The notes beneath the pieces are model-generated. The model did not search any database. It worked only from the letters and a program-made list of their open reading frames with translations, and had not been told where the DNA came from. The position numbers and the translations under genes were made by a program. 58,490 bases of DNA from DYGX01 sp035325905 (GTDB taxonomy: Bacteria; Chloroflexota; Anaerolineae; Aggregatilineales; Aggregatilineaceae). Location: assembly GCA_035325905.1 (NCBI GenBank), contig DAOKYY010000016.1, positions 1 to 58,490 of the forward strand. The letters run 5' to 3'. Below, piece after piece: positions 27,291 through 36,306 of this stretch (the first letter of the stretch is position 1; each line of letters begins with the position of its first letter).

Positions 27291-28403
27291 CTAAACCTCA
27301 GTGAAGCCGCTGCGCGCAATGATCCCGCCGCCCAGGCATCCGTCACCGATGTAGACGACCGCGCCCTGGCCGGGTGTGACATCGCGCAGCGGCGCGTCAA
27401 ACGTCACTTCAAAGCGATCGGCGCCCTGCGGCGTAACCCAGGCGGGCGCCGGCGCTGCTTTATAGCGAATTTTCACCTCGGCGCGGAACGCCTCTGCTGG
27501 CGGCTCCCCCGCGATCCAGTTCACCCGGTTCGCGCTCAGCGTGCTGCGGCCCAGCTCGTCGCGCGTGCCGACGACCAGCGCGTTCGACGCCGGGTCGGTC
27601 GCCAGGACGTACAGCGGCTCCGGCGCGGCGATGCCTAACCCCTTGCGCTGGCCGATGGTGTAATTCGGCAGGCCAGTGTGCGTGCCGAGCGTGCGCCCGT
27701 CGCGCGTGATGATCGGGCCGGGCCGCACGGCCTCCGGCGCGTGCTGCTTCAGAAAGCGGCGGTAATCGCCATCCGACAGGAAGCACAGGTCCTGGCTGTC
27801 GTGCTTCTGCGCGACCGGCAGCCCCAGCTCGGCGGCGATGGCGCGCACGCTCGGCTTCTCATAGTCACCAATCGGGAACAGCGCGCGCTGGAGCCTCTCC
27901 TGCGTCAGGACGCTCAACACGTAGCTCTGGTCTTTGGCCGGGTCCAAGCCGCGCAGCAGACGCGCGGTGCCGTCCGCGTCGCGCCGGACGCGGGCGTAGT
28001 GGCCGGTCGCCAGATAATCCGCGTCGAGCGCCAGCGCGTGATCGAGCAGCCACTCGAAGCGGATGTGACGGTTGCACTCCAGGCAGGGGTTCGGCGTGTC
28101 GCCTGCCGCGTAGCGGTCGATGAAGAACTGCACGATCGTCCGGCGGAACACGTCCTGCGTGTCGATCACGTAGAACGGGATGCCGAGCCGGTCCGCGACC
28201 CGGCGCGCGTCGGCCATCTGGCCCGGTGTGCAGCAGCGGTTGGCGGCGCGTTCGCCGCCAGTCTCGTCGCAGTCTTCGGACCACAGACGCATCATCATGC
28301 CGATCACGTCGTAGCCCTGCTCCACGAGCAGCGCCGCCGCCACCGAGCTATCCACGCCGCCGCTCATGGCGACGACGACACGCGATTTCTTATCCGGCGT
28401 CAT
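27291..28403 (-). CDS. mnmA: tRNA-specific 2-thiouridylase
   Basis: MnmA thiolates U34 of Lys, Glu and Gln tRNAs. The 370-residue protein has the PP-loop SGGVDSS at 14-20, the catalytic pair Cys107 (NPCLECN) and Cys207 (DLCFLS), and ATGHYARV. It lies 18 nt after iscS on the same strand, so the sulfur donor and the thiolase are coexpressed. Confidence 0.97.
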   Translation of the reverse strand: MTPDKKSRVVVAMSGGVDSSVAAALLVEQGYDVIGMMMRLWSEDCDETGGERAANRCCTPGQMADARRVADRLGIPFYVIDTQDVFRRTIVQFFIDRYAAGDTPNPCLECNRHIRFEWLLDHALALDADYLATGHYARVRRDADGTARLLRGLDPAKDQSYVLSVLTQERLQRALFPIGDYEKPSVRAIAAELGLPVAQKHDSQDLCFLSDGDYRRFLKQHAPEAVRPGPIITRDGRTLGTHTGLPNYTIGQRKGLGIAAPEPLYVLATDPASNALVVGTRDELGRSTLSANRVNWIAGEPPAEAFRAEVKIRYKAAPAPAWVTPQGADRFEVTFDAPLRDVTPGQGAVVYIGDGCLGGGIIARSGFTEV

Positions 28404-28421
28404 GGGCCAAAACGCGATCTT

Positions 28422-29609
28422 CTACGATGCGCGCACCGCGCTTAGCGCGCGCACGCGCTCGACGGCCTGCGGCAGCACTTCGAGGACGGCGTCGATGTCG
28501 GCCTCGGTCGTGCTGTGGCCGAGCGTCAGGCGCAGCCCGCCGCGCGTCCACTCCGGCCCGTAGCCGAGCGCCTCAAGCAAAGGCGAGGGCTGCGGGTTGC
28601 CGGTCTTGCACGCGCTGCCCGACGAGGCCGCAATGCCGTGCTGATCGAGGACCATCAGCAGCGTGTTGCTCTCGACGTGGCGGAAGACGAAGCTCGCGTG
28701 CCCGGCCAGGCGGTCAGTCGGGTGGCCGCTCAGTTGCGCGTCCGGCACGCGGCGCAGCACGCCGTCGATCAGCCGGTCGCGCAGGGCGGTCAGGCGCGCG
28801 GTGTTCTCGGCCAGCTCAGCGCGCGCCAGCTCTAGCGCGCGCGCCGTGCCGGCGATGCCCGGCAGGTTGTGCGTCCCGGCGCGGCGGTGATCCTCGTGCT
28901 TGGCGCCGGTCTGCGCGCTGAGGTACGGCGCGCCATCTCGCAGAACCAGCACCCCCGCGCCCTTCGGCCCGTAGAACTTGTGCGACGAGAGCGAGAGCAG
29001 GTCCACGCCGAGCGCCTGCACGTCGAGCGCGACCTGGCCGCCCGCCTGGACCGCGTCGGTATGCACCAGCGCGCCAGCACGGCGCGCGATGGCCGCCAGC
29101 TCGGCGATCGGGTTGTGCGTGCCGACCTCGTTATTGGTGGTGATGATGCTGACGATTGCGACCCCGTCCGCCGGGAGGTTTTGCAGCGCGGCGCGCAGGG
29201 CGTCCGGCTCGACGCGCCCGTAATGATCGACCGGAACGACGCGCAGCGCCGCCCCAAGCGTGTCGCGGAGCTGGCGCGCGGTAGCGGTGATGGCCTCGTG
29301 CTCGACCGGCGTGGTGATGATCGTGATCGGGCGGCCCTCGACCCGCGCGGCCTGCGCCGGTCCGCGCAGCGCGAGGTTATCGCTCTCCGTGCCGCCGCTG
29401 GTGAAGATCACCTCGTGCGGGGCGCAGTTGAGCAACCGCGCCACGGAGTCGCGGGCGGTCTCGAGATCGCGCTCGGCGTCGCGGCCCCAGCGGTGCACCG
29501 CCAGCGTGTTTCCGAACGTCTCGCCGAAATAGGGCAGCATCGCGTCCAGCACGCGCGGATCGAGCGGCGTGGTCGCGCTGTGGTCAAGGTAAATCTGGCT
29601 CATGAGCAT
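28422..29609 (-). CDS. iscS: Cysteine desulfurase (IscS/NifS class)
   Basis: This PLP enzyme takes sulfur from cysteine for Fe-S clusters and tRNA thiolation. The 395-residue protein has the PLP lysine near 211 (SLSSHKFYGPKGAG), the EHEA and TDAVQ segments, and the persulfide Cys near 334 in SSGSACKTG. Two start codons, 29609 and 29603, are both possible and differ by two residues; neither has a strong ribosome site. No iscU or Fe-S scaffold gene is adjacent. The partner in this location is mnmA. Confidence 0.95.
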   Translation of the reverse strand: MLMSQIYLDHSATTPLDPRVLDAMLPYFGETFGNTLAVHRWGRDAERDLETARDSVARLLNCAPHEVIFTSGGTESDNLALRGPAQAARVEGRPITIITTPVEHEAITATARQLRDTLGAALRVVPVDHYGRVEPDALRAALQNLPADGVAIVSIITTNNEVGTHNPIAELAAIARRAGALVHTDAVQAGGQVALDVQALGVDLLSLSSHKFYGPKGAGVLVLRDGAPYLSAQTGAKHEDHRRAGTHNLPGIAGTARALELARAELAENTARLTALRDRLIDGVLRRVPDAQLSGHPTDRLAGHASFVFRHVESNTLLMVLDQHGIAASSGSACKTGNPQPSPLLEALGYGPEWTRGGLRLTLGHSTTEADIDAVLEVLPQAVERVRALSAVRAS

Positions 29610-29769
29610 TTCTGCGCTCTCGCTGTTCGGGCCGGTCCGGCCGATTTCTTTGATCGATATGTGCTATATTCGACAGTATTGTACCGCAGGCCGGACACCG
29701 TGTCAGGGGGGATGTAATTCGGCTGTCTGCGGCGTGACTTCCCTCGGTAGCGCGTTCAAAGCGTGAGGT

Positions 29770-29775
29770 TATAAT
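29770..29775 (+). promoter_or_regulatory. -10 box for the acyl-CoA synthetase gene
   Basis: TATAAT in the context GAGGTTATAATC, which also occurs before the prenyl synthase gene. It predicts a leader of about 170 nt to ATG 29954. No clear -35 is seen. Confidence 0.45.
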
Positions 29776-29911
29776 CGCGCGTGGCCGGAGCCGGCTGGCG
29801 AACCTCACCTCGCTGCCTGTATTCCAGCGCGCCGCTCTGGCCGGCAGCGCGGCGGCCCATTGCGGCGGGGCCGTCCCGCGTCGTAACTCCACTGCGCTTA
29901 GCTTGCGTTAC

Positions 29912-29929
29912 GCTAATCGTCAGATTAGC
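29912..29929 (+). promoter_or_regulatory. Palindrome in the leader of the acyl-CoA synthetase gene
   Basis: GCTAATC-GTCA-GATTAGC is a perfect 7-bp inverted repeat 24 nt before the start codon, flanked by CTTAGC and CTTAG copies. It could be a protein-binding operator or an mRNA hairpin near the ribosome site. Confidence 0.4.
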
Positions 29930-29953
29930 TTAGTTGTGCCTCCGGGAGCTTGT

Positions 29954-32053
29954 ATGCTTGAATCATTCTTCAAACCAAAGGCTGTCGCCATCATCGGAGC
30001 CAGCACGGAACCGGGCAAGCTGGGGTACACCGTGCTCGCCAACGTGATCGAGTCCGGCTACAAAGGCGAGATCTATCCGATCAATCCCAAAGCCAGCGAA
30101 ATCTACGGGCACAAAGTCTATCCGTCGGTCCTGGATACGCCCCAGGTGCCGGACCTCGCCGTCATGGTGATCCCCTACCAGATCGTGCCGGGCGCGCTGC
30201 GCGAGTGCGGCGAGAAGGGCGTTCCGGCGGTGGTGATTATCACAGCCGGGTTCCGCGAGTCCGGCCACGAGGGCATCGAGCGCGAGCGCGAAGTGGTCCA
30301 GATCGCCAAAGAGTACGGGATGCGCATCATCGGGCCGAACGTGCTGGGGATTATCGACACGTACACGCCGATCAACGCCACCTTCGCTGCCGGGACGCCG
30401 CCGCGCGGCAGCATCGCCTTTATGTCGCAGTCCGGCGCGCTGCAAACCGCGATCCTCGACTGGGCGCTGGCCGAGCAGGACCTGGGGTTCAGCAAATTCG
30501 TCAGCCTCGGCAACAAGGCCGATATCAGCGAGAATGACCTGATGCTCGCCTGGGCCGACGACCCGGAGAGCAAAGTGATTCTGTCCTACATCGAGGGCGT
30601 GCCGAACGGCAAGGAGTACATCCGCATCGGACGCGAAGTCAGCCGCAAGAAGCCGATCCTGGTGCTGAAAAGCGGCGTGACCGAGGCCGGTTCACGCGCC
30701 GTGTCGAGCCACACCGGCTCGCTGGCGGGGTCGGAGCAGGCGTACGATGCCGCGTTTTACCAGGCGGGCGTGCTGCGCATGAGTTCGCTGCAAGAGCTGT
30801 TCGACAACGCGCGCGCCTTCGCCTACCAGCCGCTGCTGCAAGGCGACCGCATCGCGATCATCACCAACGCGGGCGGGCCGGGCATCCTGGCGACCGACAC
30901 GCTGGAGCGCCGGGGGCTGCAACTGGCGCGGCTGGAAGTCGAGACGATTCATAAGCTAGAGGAGTTTCTGCCGGACGCGGCCAGCGCGGCCAACCCGGTA
31001 GACGTGCTCGGCGACGCGCGCAGCGACCGCTACGCCAAGGCGATCGAGATCGTCGCGCAGGACCCGAACGTCGATGGGATGCTGTGCATCGTGACGCCCC
31101 AGGCCATGACCGAGATCGCGGAGACGGCCAACGCGGTCGGCAAGCTGTCGCAGACGCTCGACAAGCCGATCCTCGGCGTCTTCATGGGCGAGGCGCGCAT
31201 CAAGCCGGGCGTGGACGTGCTCGCCAGCTACAATATCCCCAACTACAAGTTCCCGGAGCAGGCGGGCGCGGCCTTCGCCGCGATGCGCGATTACCGCGTG
31301 CTGCGCGACCGGCCCGACCCCGAATATGTCACATACAACGTCGACCGCGCCACGGTCAAGCAGGTCTTCGAGCAGGTGCGCGCCGAGGGCCGCGTGAGCG
31401 TGGGCGAGGCCGAAGCGCGGCGCGTGGCCGAAGCCTACGGCTTGCGCCTGCCGGCTAACGAGCTGGCCGCCACCGCCGACGAAGCGGTCGAAGCCGCCAA
31501 CAAGATTGGGTATCCGGTCGTGCTGAAGATCGCCAGCCCGGACATTCTGCACAAGACGGATGTGGGCGGCGTCCGGGTCGGGCTGCGCAGCGCGCAGGAC
31601 GTGCGCGACGCTTTCGACCTGATCGTGTACCGCGCGCAGCGCTACGTGCCGGACGCCCGTATCTGGGGCTGCCTGGTGCAGGAAATGGTCAGCATGGACG
31701 GCGTCGAGGTGCTGGTCGGGATGAACCGCGACCCGCAGTTCGGGCCGCTGGTGACGTTCGGCCTGGGCGGCGTGCTGGTCGAGGTGCTGAAGGATGTGAC
31801 ATTCCGCGTGGCGCCGTTCGGAAAACAGGATGCCTACGAGATGCTGGACGAAATCCGCGCGGCGGCGCTGCTGCGCGGCGTGCGCGGGCGCCCGCCGGTC
31901 GATAAGGACGCGCTGGCCGAAACGCTGCTGCGCATTAGCCAGATGGTCACTGACTTCCCGGAGATCGTCGAGATGGACATCAACCCGCTGATGGTCTACG
32001 AGGAAGGGCGCGGCGCGATCACGCTCGATATGCGGCTGGTGCTCAAGAGCTGA
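29954..32053 (+). CDS. ADP-forming acetate/acyl-CoA synthetase, fused alpha-beta
   Basis: The enzyme interconverts acyl-CoA + ADP + Pi and acid + CoA + ATP, giving substrate-level ATP from acetyl-CoA. The 699-residue protein begins with a CoA-binding Rossmann domain (FFKPKAVAIIGASTEPGKLG) and two succinyl-CoA-synthetase-like flavodoxin domains. The phospho-His is His253 (SSHTGSLAG). A C-terminal ATP-grasp domain (about 480-690) shows PVVLKIASPDILHKTDVGGV. ATG 29954 has a GGGAG site; the 17 codons upstream are rejected. There is no GNAT domain, so it is not a Pat-type acetyltransferase. The substrate range is not readable. Confidence 0.9.
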   Translation: MLESFFKPKAVAIIGASTEPGKLGYTVLANVIESGYKGEIYPINPKASEIYGHKVYPSVLDTPQVPDLAVMVIPYQIVPGALRECGEKGVPAVVIITAGFRESGHEGIEREREVVQIAKEYGMRIIGPNVLGIIDTYTPINATFAAGTPPRGSIAFMSQSGALQTAILDWALAEQDLGFSKFVSLGNKADISENDLMLAWADDPESKVILSYIEGVPNGKEYIRIGREVSRKKPILVLKSGVTEAGSRAVSSHTGSLAGSEQAYDAAFYQAGVLRMSSLQELFDNARAFAYQPLLQGDRIAIITNAGGPGILATDTLERRGLQLARLEVETIHKLEEFLPDAASAANPVDVLGDARSDRYAKAIEIVAQDPNVDGMLCIVTPQAMTEIAETANAVGKLSQTLDKPILGVFMGEARIKPGVDVLASYNIPNYKFPEQAGAAFAAMRDYRVLRDRPDPEYVTYNVDRATVKQVFEQVRAEGRVSVGEAEARRVAEAYGLRLPANELAATADEAVEAANKIGYPVVLKIASPDILHKTDVGGVRVGLRSAQDVRDAFDLIVYRAQRYVPDARIWGCLVQEMVSMDGVEVLVGMNRDPQFGPLVTFGLGGVLVEVLKDVTFRVAPFGKQDAYEMLDEIRAAALLRGVRGRPPVDKDALAETLLRISQMVTDFPEIVEMDINPLMVYEEGRGAITLDMRLVLKS

Positions 32054-32170
32054 GCGCCGTCGCATGACAGAATGCGCGTCCTGACGTAAGCTATTCAGAG
32101 AACGACCGAGCAGAGCTATCGAGCAAAGTGTGCTTCCTTCGCAGCACGTAAACGGAAAAGGGCAACAAGC

Positions 32171-33253
32171 ATGAAAAGTGTGTACGTGACCTCAGTCAGC
32201 ACCTATTCCGGTAAGACCGCGTTGAGTCTTGGGCTGGGGCTGCGCATGCAGGCTGCCGGCCTGAAGGTCAACTATTTGAAGCCGGTCAGCACGCAGCCGC
32301 ACGAAGTCGGCGGGCGGGTGATCGACGAGGACGCCGATTTTGTGCGCCGCACCCTGGGGCTGGAGACTCCCCCCTGGGAGCTGTCGCCGGTCGTGATCAC
32401 CTCGGAGCTGCTGGCCGAAGTGATGGCTGGCACGACGGAGCGCGACTTTCTGGGCGAGATCGAAGAAGCGTATCAGCGGGCCGCCGAAGACCATGACATG
32501 CTGATCATGGAGGGCGGCGCGAGTATGCGCGAGGGCTACGCCGTCGGCGTCAACACGATCAACGTGATCGAGCGCCTCAACGTCCCGGCGCTGAGCGTCG
32601 TCAGTTTCCACGGCGAGGAATGCATGTCGGGGATGTGTGTGCTCGACGACGCGCTGGCCGCCCAGAAGCGCCTGGGCGACCGCCTGATCGGCGTCGTGAT
32701 CAACGCCGTCCCACGCGAGGACCTGAACTACATCCGCGACCGCGCCGTGCCGTTCCTCGAAAAGCAGGGCATCAAGGTCTACGGCGTGCTGCCCTACGAC
32801 CCGTATCTGCGCGCGCTGAGCGTAGGCGAAGTGATCGACCAGCTTAAGGCAAAGGTTCTGACTGGCGCGCACCTGCGCGAGCGGCTGATCGAGCACATGA
32901 GCGTCGGCGCGATGTCGGTCGAGGCGGCCATGCCGCGCTTCCGGCGCCTGCTGAACAAGGCCGTGATCACCGGCGGCGACCGCACGGACATTCAGGCGGC
33001 GGCGCTCGAAACCTCGACGACCTGCCTGCTGCTGACCGGCAACCTCCAGCCGACCGCGACCATCGTCAAGCGCGCCGAGGAAATGAACGTCGCCGTGCTG
33101 CTTGTGCCGGAGAGCACGCTGGAAACCGTCGAGCAGCTTGAAAGTCTGTTTGGCCGCACCAGCCTCGGCCAGCCCGAAAAGCTGGGCCGCTTCCAGGCGA
33201 TGCTGGCCGAACACCTGCACTATACGGAGCTGACCAAAGACCTCGGCCTCTAG
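32171..33253 (+). CDS. BioD-like AAA_26 plus DRTGG protein (Pta N-terminal-like)
   Basis: The 360-residue protein matches the N-terminal half of long phosphotransacetylases. It has a dethiobiotin-synthetase-like P-loop domain (about 1-200; SVSTYSGKTALSLGL and LIMEGGASMREG) and a DRTGG domain (about 220-330; VITGGDRTDIQAAALE). The catalytic phosphotransacetylase domain is absent, so it cannot make acetyl phosphate itself. Following the ADP-forming synthetase gene by 117 nt, it likely regulates or senses acetyl-CoA/acetate flux. An AAAAGGG site precedes the ATG. Confidence 0.85.
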   Translation: MKSVYVTSVSTYSGKTALSLGLGLRMQAAGLKVNYLKPVSTQPHEVGGRVIDEDADFVRRTLGLETPPWELSPVVITSELLAEVMAGTTERDFLGEIEEAYQRAAEDHDMLIMEGGASMREGYAVGVNTINVIERLNVPALSVVSFHGEECMSGMCVLDDALAAQKRLGDRLIGVVINAVPREDLNYIRDRAVPFLEKQGIKVYGVLPYDPYLRALSVGEVIDQLKAKVLTGAHLRERLIEHMSVGAMSVEAAMPRFRRLLNKAVITGGDRTDIQAAALETSTTCLLLTGNLQPTATIVKRAEEMNVAVLLVPESTLETVEQLESLFGRTSLGQPEKLGRFQAMLAEHLHYTELTKDLGL

Positions 33254-33424
33254 CCACCGGGCTGGATCGGACGAAACGGCGCGCGAAGCCTCGCCGTCTG
33301 ACCCCTTTCCGAACGCCGGCAGGGATCAGACACGGGGCTTTGTGGGGGCTATGCCCACCCGGCGCGCTGAACGCTGCGTCACGGAACAGAATTGCTCTGC
33401 ATCCCAATTTGAGGAGAGACAACG

Positions 33425-34717
33425 ATGTCAATTATCGAGAATGTCATCGGGCGCGAAGTGCTGGACTCGCGCGGGAACCCGACCGTCGAAGTCGAAGTGA
33501 CCCTGAGCGACGGCTCGTTTGGGCGCGCGATCGTTCCGAGCGGGGCGAGCACCGGCGAGTACGAGGCGGTCGAGCTGCGCGACGACGACAAGAAGCGTTA
33601 CGGCGGCAAGGGTGTGCTGAAGGCCGTCGGCCACGTCAACGACGAGATCGCCGACGCGCTGCTGGGCTGGGACGCGACCGACCAGATGTCGATCGACAAG
33701 CTGCTGATCGATCTGGACGGCACGCCGAACAAGGGCAAGCTGGGCGCGAACGCCATCCTGGGCGCGTCGCTGGCCGTGGCGCACGCCGCCGCGGCGAGCG
33801 TCAATCTGCCGCTTTACCGTTACCTCGGCGGCGTCTACGCGCACACGCTGCCCGTGCCGATGATGAACATCCTCAACGGTGGCAAGCATGCCGCCGACAG
33901 CACTGACTTTCAGGAGTTCATGGTCATGCCGGTCGGGGCGGAAACCTTCGCCGAGGCCGTGCGCTGGTCCGCTGAGATCTACCAGAGCCTGAAGAAGGTC
34001 CTGTCGGGCAAGGGGTACCGCACCACGGTCGGCGACGAGGGCGGCTTCGCGCCGAGCCTGCCGAGCAACGAAGGCGCGGTTGAAGTGATCCTCGAAGCGA
34101 TTGAGAAGGCTGGCTACGTCCCCGGCGAGCAGGTCTTCCTGGCGCTCGACCCGGCCGTGAGCGAGATTTACCAGGAGGGCAAGTATGTCCTGGCGAAGGA
34201 AGGCCGCGAGCTGACCGGCGAGGAAATGGTCGATTTCTGGGCGGCGTGGGTGGACAAGTACCCGATCATCTCGATTGAAGATGGCCTGGACCAGAACGAC
34301 TGGGATCACTGGCGCCTGCTCCGCCAGCGCATCGGCGACCGCGTGCAACTGGTCGGCGACGACCTGCTGGTGACGAACCCGGAGCGCGTCCAGAAGGCGA
34401 TTGACCTCAAGGCGTGCAACTCGCTGCTGTGCAAGGTCAACCAGATCGGCACGCTGACCGAAGCGATCGCCGCCAGCCGCCTGAGCCAGACGCACAACTG
34501 GACGGTTGTCGTCAGCCACCGCAGCGGCGAGACCGAAGACGCGACCATCGCGGACCTTGTCGTGGCGCTCAACGCCGGGCAGATCAAGACCGGCGCGCCG
34601 GCGCGCTCTGACCGCATCGCCAAGTACAACCAGTTGATCCGCATCGAGGAAGAGCTGGGCGAGGTCGCGGTCTACGCGGGCCGCAACGCCTTCCCGAATA
34701 TCAAGCGCGCGCTATAG
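33425..34717 (+). CDS. eno: Enolase
   Basis: Enolase converts 2-phosphoglycerate to phosphoenolpyruvate. The 430-residue protein has normal length and the expected motifs: SGASTGEYEAVELRD, GDEGGFAP, metal ligands in ISIEDGLDQNDW and GDDLLVTN, LLCKVNQIGT and SHRSGETED. GAGGAGAG precedes the ATG. It is followed by a hairpin and then pyruvate kinase, so two successive glycolytic steps are adjacent. Confidence 0.98.
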   Translation: MSIIENVIGREVLDSRGNPTVEVEVTLSDGSFGRAIVPSGASTGEYEAVELRDDDKKRYGGKGVLKAVGHVNDEIADALLGWDATDQMSIDKLLIDLDGTPNKGKLGANAILGASLAVAHAAAASVNLPLYRYLGGVYAHTLPVPMMNILNGGKHAADSTDFQEFMVMPVGAETFAEAVRWSAEIYQSLKKVLSGKGYRTTVGDEGGFAPSLPSNEGAVEVILEAIEKAGYVPGEQVFLALDPAVSEIYQEGKYVLAKEGRELTGEEMVDFWAAWVDKYPIISIEDGLDQNDWDHWRLLRQRIGDRVQLVGDDLLVTNPERVQKAIDLKACNSLLCKVNQIGTLTEAIAASRLSQTHNWTVVVSHRSGETEDATIADLVVALNAGQIKTGAPARSDRIAKYNQLIRIEEELGEVAVYAGRNAFPNIKRAL

Positions 34718-34755
34718 ACCCGGCGCGATTTGGGCGAGCGATTGAGCACATCGAC

Positions 34756-34796
34756 CAGGCCTGGGACGGGGCAACGCACTCTCCCAGGCCTGTGTT
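34756..34796 (+). terminator. Hairpin between eno and pyk
   Basis: CAGGCCTGGGA (34756-34766) pairs perfectly with TCCCAGGCCTG (34782-34792), loop 15 nt, followed by only a short TGTTT. It could be a leaky terminator setting the eno:pyk ratio. Confidence 0.55.
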
Positions 34797-34825
34797 TCGG
34801 CGCGAAGAGAAAGGACCGAAGTCGC

Positions 34826-36301
34826 ATGAGCACGATCGATCAGCACAAGCGGACCAAAATCGTCGCTACGATCGGTCCGGCGACGCAGCACCCCGGCATG
34901 TTGCGCGCGATGATCCGCGCGGGGATGGACGTGGCGCGGATCAACTTCAGCCACGGCGACCTTGAGACGCACGCCAAGAACATCGCCAACATCCGGCGCC
35001 TGGCCGCCGAAGAAAACGCGGTCGTGGCGCTGATGGCGGACCTGCAAGGCCCTAAGCTGCGGTTGGGCAACCTGAGCGTCGAGCCGCTGGAACTGACCGA
35101 AGGCGACATCCTGACGTTCACGGCGACCGATCCGCTCGACCCGGAACAGCCGTTTCTGGTGCCGTTTCCGCACGCCGACGTGCTGCGCGATTTCAAGCTC
35201 GGCGACCGGATGCTGATCGACGACGGGCAGATCGAGCTTATTGTGCGGTCTAAGACTGGCAGCAACGTGGGTGCCGAGGTGATCATCGGGGGCGCGCTGA
35301 CCTCGCGCAAGGGCGTGAGCGTGCCCGATACCGCGCTGACGCTATCCTCAATCACGGATGAAGACCGCGAGCATGTCCGGTTCGCGCTGGAGCAGCGCGT
35401 GGACTATATCGCGATGTCGTTCGTGCGATCCGCCGACGATCTGCGCGAGCTGCGCTGGCTGGTGCGCCATATGAACGGCGACGCGGCGCTGGTCGCCAAG
35501 ATCGAGAAAGCCGAGGCGCTCGCCAATTTCGACGCCATCCTGGAGCAGTCCGACGCGATCATGGTGGCGCGTGGCGATCTCGGCGTCGAGACTCCCGCCG
35601 AGCGCGTGCCGGTCCACCAGAAGAACATCATCCGGCGCTGCAACGAGGCGGGCAAGCCGGTCATCACGGCGACGCAGATGCTCAACAGCATGATCGACAA
35701 CCCGCGCCCGACCCGCGCCGAGGCGAGCGACGTAGCAAACGCGATCTTCGACGGCACGGACGCGATCATGCTGTCCGGCGAGACGGCGGTCGGCAAGTAT
35801 CCGCTTCAGGCGGTCGAGGTGATGGTACGGATCGCCGAGATCGCGGAGGAGTTCATGCGGACCCACCCGGACCCGGACTTCGGGCGGCTGTCGCTTGAGG
35901 CGCTGGCGAGCGAGCACCGGCGCAACATTCCGGCGGCAATCAGTCATGTCACCAGCCAGCTCGCGGAAATGCTTGGGGCGCGGCTGATCGTCGCCAGCAC
36001 GTATTCGGGCTACACCGCGCGGCGCGTCGCGCGCGAGCGCCCCAGCACACCGATTCTGGCGGCGACGCCGAACCAGGTGACGTACAACCGGCTGGCGCTA
36101 GTATGGGGCGTGACGCCCATTTTGGTCGAGGAGTTCAAGACCATCGACGAGATGATCCGGGTGGCGGTCGGGCAGGCGCGGGCGCTGACTCTGGTGGACG
36201 AGGACGACACGATGGTCATCATCGGCGGCGTTCCCTTTGGCATCGGCGGCCAGACGAACTTCTTAAAAGTGCTGCGTGTAGGCGACATGGACAGCGCCTA
36301 G
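34826..36301 (+). CDS. pyk: Pyruvate kinase
   Basis: Pyruvate kinase transfers phosphate from PEP to ADP. The 491-residue protein shows TKIVATIGPAT, ARINFSHG, the catalytic Lys region AALVAKIEKAEAL, MVARGDLGVE and ITATQMLNSM. A C-terminal allosteric domain (about 360-490) is present. There is no extra PEP-utiliser domain. ATG 34826 is used because AAGGA precedes it; the 32 codons upstream cover the eno-pyk hairpin. It ends 5 nt before the AEC transporter gene. Confidence 0.97.
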   Translation: MSTIDQHKRTKIVATIGPATQHPGMLRAMIRAGMDVARINFSHGDLETHAKNIANIRRLAAEENAVVALMADLQGPKLRLGNLSVEPLELTEGDILTFTATDPLDPEQPFLVPFPHADVLRDFKLGDRMLIDDGQIELIVRSKTGSNVGAEVIIGGALTSRKGVSVPDTALTLSSITDEDREHVRFALEQRVDYIAMSFVRSADDLRELRWLVRHMNGDAALVAKIEKAEALANFDAILEQSDAIMVARGDLGVETPAERVPVHQKNIIRRCNEAGKPVITATQMLNSMIDNPRPTRAEASDVANAIFDGTDAIMLSGETAVGKYPLQAVEVMVRIAEIAEEFMRTHPDPDFGRLSLEALASEHRRNIPAAISHVTSQLAEMLGARLIVASTYSGYTARRVARERPSTPILAATPNQVTYNRLALVWGVTPILVEEFKTIDEMIRVAVGQARALTLVDEDDTMVIIGGVPFGIGGQTNFLKVLRVGDMDSA

Positions 36302-36306
36302 GCGTC

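Larger units (their letters stand above)
29604..29953. other. Divergent intergenic region between iscS and the acyl-CoA synthetase gene
   Basis: This 350-nt gap is the longest non-coding stretch in the window. It carries a plus -10 box and, near its right end, a palindrome; both are listed separately. On the minus side, TATAGC at 29668-29663 is a weak -10 candidate for iscS. I see no tRNA, small gene or recognised riboswitch. Confidence 0.6.

Noticed and set aside
29954..32053. Pat-type protein acetyltransferase
   Set aside because: It has CoA-binding and ATP-grasp parts but no GNAT domain, so an ADP-forming synthetase is the better reading.
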